A DNA stretch of 32,053 bases from Burkholderiaceae bacterium (GCA_024637395.1 JAGXFG010000127.1:1-32053), one strand, 5' to 3'; counted from the first letter of the stretch, positions 7,308-15,286 are shown. Numbers and translations: made by a program. The notes: generated from the letters alone by a model not told the origin.

Positions 7308-8933
7308 TTACTTGCCGGGGTAGAGCAGCCTGCCCTGCGAGTTCCAGCGGTAGCCAGCCTTCGCGAGGATATCGCGGGCCTTCTTGACGTCCTCGGGCGG
7401 CGCCTTGATGGCCGGGTTGTTCCAGAAGCCGTTGGCCGGCGAGATCACCGAGGAGCCCGGGTCGGAGTAGCCCAGCAGGACCAGTTCCGAGATCATCTTG
7501 CGCGGCAACACGTAGTTGAGCGCGCGGCGGAACGCAGGATCGTCGAACGGCTTGATCCTGTTGTTGTACGACAGGTGGTAAAGGCCGTGGCTGGCATAGC
7601 CCTTGGCGACCACGTTCTTGACGCCCTTGAGGCGGTCGATCAGCGCCGGTGCGAGGATGTAGCGCGAGCGGTCACACTCGCCCTTTTCGATGGCGGCGGC
7701 GATTGCGTCGTGGCTGCCGTAGAGGATGCGGATGATGCCGGCGCACTTGGGCGGGTTGAAGTGCTCGCGAAAGGCGCTGACCTTGAGCTCGGAGCCGCGG
7801 CGCCAGTGGTCGAACTTGAACGGCCCGCTGCCGATCGGAGTGTCGTTGGGGAACTTGAGCGGATCGTCGAGATTGATCTTCTCGGGGATGTCCTGCCAGA
7901 TATGTTTGGGGATCAGGAACATTGCCGCCAGCACGTTCGAGACGAACGGTGCCGAAGGATTCTCGAGCTTGATCCGGACCGTGTTGGCACTGGGAATTTC
8001 AACCGAGACCACCTCGTTGAGCGAGGCCAGGAAGAACGGCGCCTTCCACTTCTTCTGGTACTCGAAGCTGAACTTGACGTCTTCGGCGGTGACCGGCTTG
8101 CCGTCGTGCCAGCGCATGCCCGAGCGGATCGTCAGGTCGATGGTCTTGTTGTCGACCAGTTTCATGGCCGTGGCCGCCCAGGGCACGGGCTTGCCGTCCG
8201 GTCCGATGCGCATCAGCCGGTCGTAGATCATGGATAGTTCCATGAACTCGATCTGGTCGTTCACCGCCAGCGGGTTGAGGTGCTTGACGTCGACGTTCAT
8301 GCCGGTGCGCGAATAGCCGTCGCCGGTCACTTTCATGTTGATGTCGGACCAGAAACTGCCGATGCCTTCGCCCAGTTGCGGCACCAGTCCGCTGATCTTG
8401 TCCGAGCGATAGGCCTGGGTGATCTGCGGATAGGCCAGCACCGAGCCCGGCTGGTCGTTGAAAATGATTTCCTGCGCTTCGAACACCGGCTTCTTGCGGT
8501 CCTCGAGGTTCATGAAGCGGCCCTGCACGGTCGACACCGTGTCGAGGCGTTCGTTCTTGTAGCCCATCCAGTTGAAGCCGCCGCGCTTGAACTGGGAGGA
8601 ATGGTGGACGGCGTAGATGAAGAAGTTCGGGTCGATGCGGATCGACGCGCCCGAGAGCGCGACCAGGAACATCTCGTAGTCATGCTGCATGATGACTTTC
8701 TGGATGCCCTGGTTGTAGTCGATCGGATTGGCATCGACTTCCCAGCCCAGCGACTTCACGGCCTGCGACACCAGCCGGGCGATCTCCGGGCGGGCCGGGT
8801 CGAACTGCGCGGTGGCGGTAATGAGCGTGCGCTTCTCGACCGCCCCTTCATTGCCCTGCGCGTTTACCATGCCGCCGCTGGCGGCAGTGGCAGTTAGCGC
8901 CGCAGCGCCCTTGACGAAATCTCGACGATCCAT
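7308..8933 (-). CDS. Tat-exported extracellular solute-binding protein, family 5 (peptide/opine type), apparently circularly permuted
   Basis: 541 residues. A twin-arginine signal (MDRRDFVKGAAALTATAASG, cleavage near residue 26) directs export to the periplasm. The mature domain order is unusual. Residues about 35-200 resemble the normally C-terminal part of DppA-type proteins (ARLVSQAVKSLGWEVDANPI, MGYKNERLDTV, EAQEIIFNDQPGSVLAYPQ). Residues about 210-541 hold the normally N-terminal part (KHLNPLAVNDQIEF, GMRWHDGKPVTAEDVKFSFE, PIGSGPFKFDHWRRG). The protein ends at DILAKAGY, where ordinary members would continue into the C-lobe. GGGGGAG precedes ATG 8933 by about 4 bases. It heads the operon and sets its ligand specificity. 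A homologous family probably shares this order. Confidence 0.93.
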   Translation of the reverse strand: MDRRDFVKGAAALTATAASGGMVNAQGNEGAVEKRTLITATAQFDPARPEIARLVSQAVKSLGWEVDANPIDYNQGIQKVIMQHDYEMFLVALSGASIRIDPNFFIYAVHHSSQFKRGGFNWMGYKNERLDTVSTVQGRFMNLEDRKKPVFEAQEIIFNDQPGSVLAYPQITQAYRSDKISGLVPQLGEGIGSFWSDINMKVTGDGYSRTGMNVDVKHLNPLAVNDQIEFMELSMIYDRLMRIGPDGKPVPWAATAMKLVDNKTIDLTIRSGMRWHDGKPVTAEDVKFSFEYQKKWKAPFFLASLNEVVSVEIPSANTVRIKLENPSAPFVSNVLAAMFLIPKHIWQDIPEKINLDDPLKFPNDTPIGSGPFKFDHWRRGSELKVSAFREHFNPPKCAGIIRILYGSHDAIAAAIEKGECDRSRYILAPALIDRLKGVKNVVAKGYASHGLYHLSYNNRIKPFDDPAFRRALNYVLPRKMISELVLLGYSDPGSSVISPANGFWNNPAIKAPPEDVKKARDILAKAGYRWNSQGRLLYPGK

Positions 8934-9039
8934 TGTTCTCCCCCTGATGACGTTTGATTCTGTTTGACTCTAGTGGTCGCAGTCAGTATCGATTGATGCC
9001 GCAACCTGTTCAACCAGCAGGGGGAATGCGATAGTTTCC

Positions 9040-9056
9040 TATAACCAATGGTTATA
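9040..9056. promoter_or_regulatory. LysR-type operator candidate (T-N11-A dyad) in divergent promoter
   Basis: TATAACCAATGGTTATA is a perfect 7-bp inverted repeat around AAT. It has a T-N11-A spacing (T9042, A9054) typical of LysR-family boxes. It lies 107 bases upstream of the binding-protein start and 22 bases before the LysR start, the usual place for a divergent autoregulated LysR site. It would also fall inside the coding region if LysR began at ATG 9048, which argues for the later start. Confidence 0.65.
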
Positions 9057-9077
9057 CTTGGCCGACTGGAGAAGGCG

Positions 9078-9974
9078 ATGAAATTTCGGCTGATCGAAGC
9101 CTATCGCGCGATGCTCGAGACCGGCACGGTGTCGGCCGCCGCGCGCTCGCTGCGCATCTCGCAGCCGGCCATGACCAAGCTGGTTGCGGAACTGCAGCAG
9201 GAACTCGACCTGGTGCTGTTCGAACGCCAGGGGGGGCGGCTGATTCCGACTGCCGAAGCACTGTCGCTGAAGGGTGCGCTGGACCGCGCCTGGCGGGGCG
9301 TGATCGAACTGAGGGAAGCCGCCCAGGATGTCCGTGACCTGCGGCGTGGACGGCTACGGGTGATCGCGTTCCCGAGCTTTGCCCAGGCGATGCTGCCGCC
9401 GTTCGTGGCGCAGTTCTCCCGGGCCGCTGACCGGACCAGCATCATGCTGCACTCCCAACCTTCGAGCAGGGTGATCGACTGGGTTGCCGATGGCCGGGCC
9501 GACGTCGGTTTTGCGGCCGTCTTCGCACCGCGTTCGGGGGTCCAGGCGGAAAGTCTCGGCAAGCTGCGCTTCGTCTGCGCGCTGCCGGCGGGCCACCGGC
9601 TGGTGTCCCAGAAGGAGATCCAGCCCAACGACCTGCGCGGCGAGCGCTTCATCTCGCTGGCCGACGTCGACCACTCGCGCAGCCGCATCGAGGCCGCCTT
9701 CGAGATCGACGCCGTCGAACGCGAGGTGCGGCTGACTACCCCGATGGCGGGAGTCGCCATGGCGCTGGTGGCCAACGGTGGCGGCGTCGCGTTGATCGAC
9801 GAAGGTACCGCCTCGCTGGCCGATCCCGCCCGGGTGGTGATCCGTCCCTTCGTTCCGGTGGTCGGTCTCGACGTCTACATGTACCACCCGGCCAACCGTC
9901 CCGCTTCGCACCTGCAGGAACGCTTCGTGGGCGAGATCAGGCAGTGGCTGGAGCGGCGGCTGAAATCGGGGTGA
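9078..9974 (+). CDS. LysR-family transcriptional regulator
   Basis: 298 residues. The N-terminal winged helix-turn-helix is TGTVSAAARSLRISQPAMTK, followed by the linker helix and an effector-binding domain (RLRVIAFPSFAQAMLPPFV; GVALIDEG). ATG 9078 is preferred over ATG 9048: GGAG lies 6 bases upstream, the N-terminus has the usual short lead into the HTH, and the operator-like dyad stays outside the gene. It is divergent from the ABC/epimerase/dehydrogenase operon and very likely controls it, with the transported compound or a product as co-inducer. The target is inferred from arrangement only. Confidence 0.93.
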   Translation: MKFRLIEAYRAMLETGTVSAAARSLRISQPAMTKLVAELQQELDLVLFERQGGRLIPTAEALSLKGALDRAWRGVIELREAAQDVRDLRRGRLRVIAFPSFAQAMLPPFVAQFSRAADRTSIMLHSQPSSRVIDWVADGRADVGFAAVFAPRSGVQAESLGKLRFVCALPAGHRLVSQKEIQPNDLRGERFISLADVDHSRSRIEAAFEIDAVEREVRLTTPMAGVAMALVANGGGVALIDEGTASLADPARVVIRPFVPVVGLDVYMYHPANRPASHLQERFVGEIRQWLERRLKSG

Positions 9975-10110
9975 CCGGCTCTTGAGGAGTCAAGGGTGTG
10001 CTGCCACGATCAGCTTGACGAGCTCATGCCTGGCTGGGGCGCGGCAGCCTGCTGCCAGGCTCCGATCACCAGGTCGGCGCTCGCCGCCATCCGGATGGAT
10101 TCGGTCCGGC

Positions 10111-10707
10111 TCAGCGCTCGTTGCCGAAAGCGAGCGCTAGCGCGTGATCCCTGACGTCGGCGGGCCACGGCGCGACCATTTCGCCCAGGCGAACCCGGTC
10201 GTTGGCAAACAGGGCGCGCGCCGCCTCTTCGAAGCCCGGCAGGTCGCCAGCCATAGCGGACATGAAGTGGTAGGCCCGTTCCTGTGCCTGCCGGCTCCGG
10301 TCCTGGCCGCCGCTGCTGCGCCGTGCCGCTTCGACCAGCTTGCGCAGCGCCACCGAAGCGCCGCCCGATTGGGTGGCCAGCCATTCCCAGTGCCGCGGCA
10401 GCAGGGTCACTTCGCGCGCGACTACCCCCAGCCGTGGGCGCCCGCGCCCGCGCGGCGCAACTGCACCCGCGTCGGTGACCGTGTCCGTGACCGTATCCGG
10501 GCTCAGGCGGGCCAGCACCTCCTCGTCCGGGCCCCTGACGTCAATATCGATTGACCGCCCCGTGGCGTCATCGAAGATCAGCACCGGATCTGCTCCCGGG
10601 CTCTCCATCGCCTGCTTCACTACCAGAGCGACCGCGGGCAGCGAGCCCGAGGCGATCCTTCGGCTGGCGCTGAAGACGGTGAAGGATGGGGTTGGGGAAT
10701 CGGTCAT
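10111..10707 (-). CDS. DUF2239 family protein of unknown function
   Basis: 198 residues. The central block GRGRPRLGVVAREVTLLPRH followed by WEWLATQSGGASVALRKLVE is the hallmark of DUF2239, and the C-terminus WPADVRDHALALAFGNER is also typical. No signal peptide or membrane segment is visible. The basic GRGRPR segment and the ribbon-helix-like ASVALRKLVEAAR could contact nucleic acid, but no function is established to my knowledge. ATG 10707 follows GGAG by 7 bases. The gene diverges from the GT39 gene across an AT-rich region that holds a 9-bp inverted repeat, so it may be autoregulated from there. Residues 71-79 (DTVTDTVTD) are encoded by a 12-bp tandem duplication. Confidence 0.85.
   Translation of the reverse strand: MTDSPTPSFTVFSASRRIASGSLPAVALVVKQAMESPGADPVLIFDDATGRSIDIDVRGPDEEVLARLSPDTVTDTVTDAGAVAPRGRGRPRLGVVAREVTLLPRHWEWLATQSGGASVALRKLVEAARRSSGGQDRSRQAQERAYHFMSAMAGDLPGFEEAARALFANDRVRLGEMVAPWPADVRDHALALAFGNER
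10471..10494 (-). repeat. 12-bp tandem duplication inside the DUF2239 gene
   Basis: Two adjacent 12-base units, GTCGGTGACCGT and GTCCGTGACCGT, differ at one base and encode the repeated D-T-V-T residues in a low-complexity linker. They are in frame, so expansion or contraction would change linker length without a frameshift. Confidence 0.6.
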
Positions 10708-10742
10708 GGCGGTACTCCGAGCAAGATGTCTTGCGCTAATTT

Positions 10743-10780
10743 TACCCGGATGAAATTGTATCGCAAATATAATCCGGGTA
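10743..10780. promoter_or_regulatory. 9-bp inverted repeat in AT-rich divergent promoter (candidate operator)
   Basis: TACCCGGAT (10743-10751) and ATCCGGGTA (10772-10780) are exact inverted copies with a 20-base AT-rich spacer, in an otherwise GC-rich window. The site is 36 bases upstream of the DUF2239 start. A TACAAT-like -10 element for the minus strand lies within the spacer. The spacing suits a dimeric repressor covering the promoter. I cannot name the regulator. Confidence 0.5.
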
Positions 10781-10911
10781 TAAATCGGCAAGGCTTGGCG
10801 TTTCGGGTAACCGTCCGGTTCGAGCCATCGCGACGACAATGGTCGGTGTGACTGATATTCTCTGACCGATATGCTCCTATGGCCCCCACTGATGAGGCAG
10901 GGATTGCTCCG

Positions 10912-12453
10912 ATGAGCGCGGCAATCCGCATTGACCGGCTCGGCGCCGGCGCCACCACCATGATGGTCCTGGCGTGGTTTGCCTGTACCGCTTGGGCGCG
11001 CGCACTGATGCTCCCCGACGAGGGACGCTACGTCGGGGTCGCGTGGGAAATGCTGCGCTCGGGCGACTGGCTCACTCCCACCCTCAATGGCTTGCCGTAC
11101 TTCCACAAGCCGCCGCTCTTTTACTGGATCACGGCCGGCTCGCTGGAACTCTTTGGCCACCACGAATTCGCCGCCCGGGCGGCGCCCGTCCTCGGGGCAA
11201 CTCTCGGCGCGATGGCCTTGTTCCTGTTCGTGCGGCGCTGGTCCGACGAGCGTACCGCCCGCACCACCCTGCTGGTCCTGCTGGTGCAACCTCTATGGTT
11301 CCTCGGCGGGCAGTTCGCCAACCTCGACATGCTGGTCGCCGGTTGCATCACCGCCACCATCGTCTTGCTGGCGCATGCGGCATTGAGCGCGGAACACGGC
11401 AAGCCCTGGCGCGGCGCCCTGGCGGCGGCCTATGCCGTGGCCGCCGCGGGTGTGCTGTCCAAGGGGCTGATCGGGTTCGTCCTGCCGGCAATGGTGATCT
11501 TCATCTGGCTGCTGTTGGCCAGACGCTGGCGGCTGATGCTGAAGCTGCTGTGGTGGCCGGGGTTCCTGATCTTCCTGGCGCTGGTAGGGCCATGGTTCGT
11601 GGCCATGCAGCAGCGCTTCCCGGACTTCCTCAATTACTTCTTCATCGTCCAGCAATTCGACCGCTTTGCCGCCGGCGGATTCAACAACCCCCAGCCATTC
11701 TGGTTCTACCCGGCGGTGCTGGCGATCTTCTTCCTGCCCTGGCTGCCCTGGCTGGCGCGCCTGCGCAAGGGCGGCTACCTGGCCGCCGGTGAGCAGCGCC
11801 CGCTCCGGCTGCTGATGCTGGTGTGGCTGGCGTCGATCGTGCTGTTCTTCTCGATTCCGCAGTCCAAGCTGCTGGGCTATGTGTTGCCGGCGGTGCCGCC
11901 GTTCGCGTTCCTCATTGCCGAAGGCTATCTCCAAGGTTCGACGGCGCCGCGCAAGTCACGTCTCTGGTCGCTCAGCGCGGCACTGGTGGTGGCGCTGGTG
12001 GTCGGTCTCGTGGCGTGGCTGGCGGTGTTTCCGGTACGTTCGATGCGCACCTTTGCCGAGGCGCTGAACGCGCAGCGGGTTGCAGGTGAGCCGATCTACA
12101 TGATCGAGCGCTATTACTTCGACCTGCCGTTCTACGCGAGGCTGCGAACGCCGGTGGGTGTGGTCAACGACTGGAATGATCCCGAAATTACGCAACGCGA
12201 CAGCGCGCCCAAGGAACTGGCCGATGCCGGGAACTTTGACCCGGCGACCGCGGCCCAGGTCCTGGTCAACGAATCCGCCTTGACGGCGCGATTGTGCAAT
12301 GTGCCGATCGCCTGGGTCCTGGGTCCGGCAGCCGGCGCCGAACGTTTCGCCTTTCTGCGCACCGCGCCGGTCGTGCATAACCGCGATGACACATCGCTCT
12401 GGCGCGTCGACACCCAGACTCCGGCGACGCGGAGCGCGCTGGGCTGCCGCTGA
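10912..12453 (+). CDS. Glycosyltransferase family 39 membrane protein (ArnT-like)
   Basis: About 513 residues with about a dozen hydrophobic segments and a hydrophilic C-terminal domain. The first periplasmic loop has the GT39 acidic pair in LMLPDEGRYVGVAWEML (residues about 33-49), followed by LNGLPYFHKPPLFYWI. This set is typical of ArnT-like enzymes that transfer a sugar from undecaprenyl or dolichyl phosphate to lipid or protein acceptors at the periplasmic face. An earlier ATG at 10879 lacks a good ribosome site. ATG 10912 is taken, though its site (AGGGA about 10 bases upstream) is also weak. Donor and acceptor are unknown, and no lipid A modification genes are nearby. Its stop codon abuts the truncated SDR gene on the other strand. 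Confidence 0.87.
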   Translation: MSAAIRIDRLGAGATTMMVLAWFACTAWARALMLPDEGRYVGVAWEMLRSGDWLTPTLNGLPYFHKPPLFYWITAGSLELFGHHEFAARAAPVLGATLGAMALFLFVRRWSDERTARTTLLVLLVQPLWFLGGQFANLDMLVAGCITATIVLLAHAALSAEHGKPWRGALAAAYAVAAAGVLSKGLIGFVLPAMVIFIWLLLARRWRLMLKLLWWPGFLIFLALVGPWFVAMQQRFPDFLNYFFIVQQFDRFAAGGFNNPQPFWFYPAVLAIFFLPWLPWLARLRKGGYLAAGEQRPLRLLMLVWLASIVLFFSIPQSKLLGYVLPAVPPFAFLIAEGYLQGSTAPRKSRLWSLSAALVVALVVGLVAWLAVFPVRSMRTFAEALNAQRVAGEPIYMIERYYFDLPFYARLRTPVGVVNDWNDPEITQRDSAPKELADAGNFDPATAAQVLVNESALTARLCNVPIAWVLGPAAGAERFAFLRTAPVVHNRDDTSLWRVDTQTPATRSALGCR

Positions 12454-12454
12454 A

Positions 12455-12585
12455 CGAGCCGGATCGGCCCGGGCGGTGTTGCCCGCGTAACTGAAGCACA
12501 CCCCATAGCCTTGCCGGGCAGCCAGCACCACGGTGGCCGCGCCGATGCCCCGGCCGCCGCCGGTCACCACCATCACCTGGCTCAT
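12455..12585 (-). pseudogene. Truncated short-chain dehydrogenase/reductase (N-terminal remnant)
   Basis: The first about 43 codons read MSQVMVVTGGGRGIGAATVV then LAARQGYGVCFSYAGN, a clear SDR N-terminus with the TGxxxGIG cofactor motif. Homology stops at about 12455, exactly where the convergent GT39 gene ends. The frame stays open antisense to GT39 down to 11956, but the translation there (Arg-rich, no NNAG, no YxxxK) is not SDR-like. About 80% of the enzyme is therefore missing. The start overlaps the stop of the HbpS/GlcG gene by 4 bases, so it was once a coupled operon member. If expressed, it would give a chimeric nonsense protein. Confidence 0.72.
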
Positions 12586-13022
12586 CGCTGGTCCCCGGTG
12601 TCGGCCGTCAGGCCTTGCGACTCGAGCGCGTCGACCAGGCAGATTTCGTCGTTGTCGGAGGTGTCGCCGGTGACGCCGATCGAACCGATGATGGCGCCGC
12701 TGTCGTCGCGAATCAGCGCGCCGCCGGGCAGGGGCACCATCCGGCCGCTCGACATCGCGTTCATGGCGATGAAGAACGCCGGCATCTTCTCGGCGCGGCG
12801 GGCAAGCTCACGCCCGCCGAAACCCATGCCGAGCACTGCCCAGGCCTTGCCAATGGCGATGTCGGGCCGCAGCAGGCTCGCGTCGTCGGAGCGCTTGAGC
12901 ACCTTCAGGTTGCCGCCGGAGTCGAGGATCGCAACGGTGAGCGGATGGAATTTCATCTCACGGCCCTTCTCGAGGGTGCGATCGGCAATGGCATCGGCTT
13001 GGGCAAGGGTGATCGAGTTCAT
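12582..13022 (-). CDS. HbpS/GlcG family (DUF336) protein
   Basis: 146 residues, normal length. Family hallmarks are ITLAQADAIADRTLEKG at the N-terminus, HPLTVAILDSGGNLKVLKR, the GKAWAVLGMGFGGREL segment, PLPGGALIRDDSGAIIGSIG and GVTGDTSDNDEICLVDAL. HbpS in Streptomyces binds haem. Most proteobacterial members sit in carboxylate or aromatic catabolic operons with unclear roles. GAGG lies 6 bases before ATG 13022. Here it follows a beta-hydroxyacid dehydrogenase in a TRAP-transporter operon, so a catabolic accessory role is likely. Confidence 0.9.
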   Translation of the reverse strand: MNSITLAQADAIADRTLEKGREMKFHPLTVAILDSGGNLKVLKRSDDASLLRPDIAIGKAWAVLGMGFGGRELARRAEKMPAFFIAMNAMSSGRMVPLPGGALIRDDSGAIIGSIGVTGDTSDNDEICLVDALESQGLTADTGDQR

Positions 13023-13046
13023 GGTCTTCCTCTATGTTGAGTTGTT

Positions 13047-13958
13047 TCAGTCCTGGCGCTGGCCGCGATCCAGGCGGGCCATCTCGGCCAGAACTGCGCA
13101 TACGGCGGCGGTGTCCTGGCTGCCGCGGCCCTGGGCCATCGCGGCGGTATAGATCGCTGCCGAAGCCGCGAGCAGCGGGGTCGGGCAGTTCAGCCCGGCG
13201 GCGAACTCCGAGATGATCTTCATGTCCTTCTGCCAGGTCTCCACCTTCATGGTCGCCGGCTCGTAGTGGTCGGCAATCATCTGTGGTCCGCGGACGCTGA
13301 ACATCCGCGAGCCCCCGGCGCCGTCGCCAACCACCCGGTAGATGGTCTCGGGGTCGAGCCCGGCCTTCATGCCCAGCACGAAGGCCTCGGCCGCAGCGAC
13401 ATTGTGGATCGCAACCAGCAGGTTGGCGATGAATTTCATCCGGGTGCCGTTGCCGAACTCGCCGAGGTCATGGTGCGCGCGGGCGAAACCCTCGAACACC
13501 GTCGTGCAGCTGGCGATGGCCGAGCTCTCGCCGCTGGCGTAGACCAGCAGGTCCTTGACCGCCGCCTGCGCCCCGGTTCCGCTCAGCGGGCAGTCGAGCA
13601 TCGTCAGCCCCGGGCCCGCCGCGTCACGCACGCGCAGTTTGTCCTCGAGGGGCAGGGTACTGGCCTCGATCAGGATCCGGCCGCTGCGACCGGCGGCGAG
13701 TAGTCCATCACCCGCGAGAACGACCTCCTCGAGCGCCTTGACGCTGGGCAGGACACTGATGATTACCTCAGTCGCCTCGGCGACGGCGCGCGGCGATGCC
13801 GCCGTCCTGCCGCCGGCAGTGCGCAAGGCCTCGGCCGGCTCCTCGGCGACGTCGAACCCGACCACCTCGAAGCCGGCGGCAAGCAGGTTGACCGACATCG
13901 CGTGGCCCATGATGCCCAGCCCAAGCATGCCAATGGCCGGTTGTCTAGCAGTGCTCAT
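13047..13958 (-). CDS. NAD(P)-dependent beta-hydroxyacid dehydrogenase (3-hydroxyisobutyrate / tartronate semialdehyde reductase family)
   Basis: 303 residues. The Rossmann motif GMLGLGIMGHAMSVNLL is at residues about 10-26. The substrate-binding loop is DCPLSGTGAQA where most members have xPVSGG. The catalytic lysine and the asparagine four residues later are in RMKFIANLL. The C-terminal helical domain is present. GAGGGG lies 8 bases before ATG 13958, and the gene starts 14 bases after the DctM stop. It should oxidise or reduce a short 3-hydroxy acid / semialdehyde. With the TRAP importer and the divergent BKACE enzyme it may process a hydroxy- or keto-acid imported by the same system. The exact substrate is not predictable. 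Confidence 0.92.
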   Translation of the reverse strand: MSTARQPAIGMLGLGIMGHAMSVNLLAAGFEVVGFDVAEEPAEALRTAGGRTAASPRAVAEATEVIISVLPSVKALEEVVLAGDGLLAAGRSGRILIEASTLPLEDKLRVRDAAGPGLTMLDCPLSGTGAQAAVKDLLVYASGESSAIASCTTVFEGFARAHHDLGEFGNGTRMKFIANLLVAIHNVAAAEAFVLGMKAGLDPETIYRVVGDGAGGSRMFSVRGPQMIADHYEPATMKVETWQKDMKIISEFAAGLNCPTPLLAASAAIYTAAMAQGRGSQDTAAVCAVLAEMARLDRGQRQD

Positions 13959-13972
13959 CGTTCAGCCCCTCC

Positions 13973-15286
13973 TCAGAGCAGGGATGGAATCCAGGTGCTG
14001 ATCGCCGGAAAGGCGACGACCAGCGCCAGTGCAACCAGCAGCAGCAGCGTGAACGGCAGTGCACCAGCGAAGATTTCCTCCAGTTTGGCCGTGTCGCCGA
14101 GCGCCGACTGCATCGCGAAAGCGACCATCCCGAACGGCGGGGTGAGCAGGCCGATCTCGATGGAGATGATGGCGACCATGGCGAACCAGATCGGGTCATA
14201 TCCGAGCTTGATGATCACCGGATACATGATCGGAATGGTCAGCAGCAGGATCGATACCGAGTCGATGATCATCCCGAGCATCAGGAACACCAGGACGAAG
14301 GCCATCACCAGGACGATCGGTGCCACCGGCAATGCAACCGCCCACTCGCTAAGGGCTGCTGCCAGCCCCGAGATTGTCAGCATGCGGCTGTACATCTGCG
14401 CCGCGATCAGCAGCAGGAAGATGCTCGCGGTCGCGCGCCCGATCTCGGCCAGCACTTCGACGCCCGAAGACCAGTTCAACTGGCGCGCCATGATGGTCAG
14501 CACCAGCGCGCCCGAGGCGCCGATCGCGCCGGCTTCGGTCGGCGTGAAGAAGCCGCCATAGAGGCCACCCAGCACCAGGCAGATCAGCAGCAGCACCCCC
14601 CAGGGCTTTACCGCCGCGCGAGCGAACGATTTGAGGGTCAGCGGCGGCAGCGCATCGGTGTTGCCCGCGATCTCGGGCTTGAGCCGCACGCGCAGCCAGA
14701 TGCCTGCGGAGAGCACCGCCGAGACCAGCAATCCGGGGCCGATGCCGGCGGCAAACAGGCGGCCGATCGACTGCTCGGTGAGCACGCCGTAGACGATCAT
14801 CAGGATCGACGGGGGGATGAGCATGCCGAGGATCGCGCTCCCGGCCACGATGCCGTAGGCGAACTTGCGGTCGTAATTGATCCGCAGCATCTCCGGTATT
14901 GCCAGCTTGGAGAACACCGCCGCCGAGGCCACCGAGACCCCGGTGATGGCTGCAAAGATCGCGTTGGCAATCACCGTGGCAATACCCAGGCCGCCGCGAA
15001 TCCGCCCGAAAAGCGTCTCTGCCGAGTCGAACAGGTCGCGGGTCGCGCCCGAAAGATTGGCGAGCAACCCCATCAGCACGAACAGCGGGATCACCGCGAA
15101 AACGTAGTCCATCACCGATTGGTAGGCGGTCGTATTCAGCAGGCTGACGGCGACGGCGAACTTGCCGGTGATCGCCCAGATCCCGATCACGCTGAGCAGC
15201 GCCAGCGACACGCCGATATGCACACCGATCAGGACCAGCGCAAAAACGCCGACGATGGTGAGCAGAGCGATATTGACCGGATCCAT
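13973..15286 (-). CDS. TRAP transporter large permease (DctM type)
   Basis: 437 residues with about a dozen membrane segments. Characteristic stretches are ATVIANAIFAAITGVSVASA, IVAGSAILGMLIPPSILMIV, GGFFTPTEAGAIGA and GLLTPPFGMVAF. These are hallmarks of the sodium-coupled large membrane subunit of TRAP transporters. The start shares a base with the DctQ stop (TGATG). It imports the solute delivered by the DctP protein of this operon. Confidence 0.96.
   Translation of the reverse strand: MDPVNIALLTIVGVFALVLIGVHIGVSLALLSVIGIWAITGKFAVAVSLLNTTAYQSVMDYVFAVIPLFVLMGLLANLSGATRDLFDSAETLFGRIRGGLGIATVIANAIFAAITGVSVASAAVFSKLAIPEMLRINYDRKFAYGIVAGSAILGMLIPPSILMIVYGVLTEQSIGRLFAAGIGPGLLVSAVLSAGIWLRVRLKPEIAGNTDALPPLTLKSFARAAVKPWGVLLLICLVLGGLYGGFFTPTEAGAIGASGALVLTIMARQLNWSSGVEVLAEIGRATASIFLLLIAAQMYSRMLTISGLAAALSEWAVALPVAPIVLVMAFVLVFLMLGMIIDSVSILLLTIPIMYPVIIKLGYDPIWFAMVAIISIEIGLLTPPFGMVAFAMQSALGDTAKLEEIFAGALPFTLLLLVALALVVAFPAISTWIPSLL

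Noticed and set aside
9981-9994. CTTGA-GGAG-TCAAG hairpin after the LysR stop
   Set aside because: The 5-bp stem lacks a T-run and is expected by chance.
10010-10110. Minus-strand stretch after the DUF2239 stop reading ESIRMAASADLVIGAWQQA, coding-like in another frame
   Set aside because: It might be the 3' end of a lost gene, but the stretch is too short to identify and the family's usual C-terminus is already complete before it.
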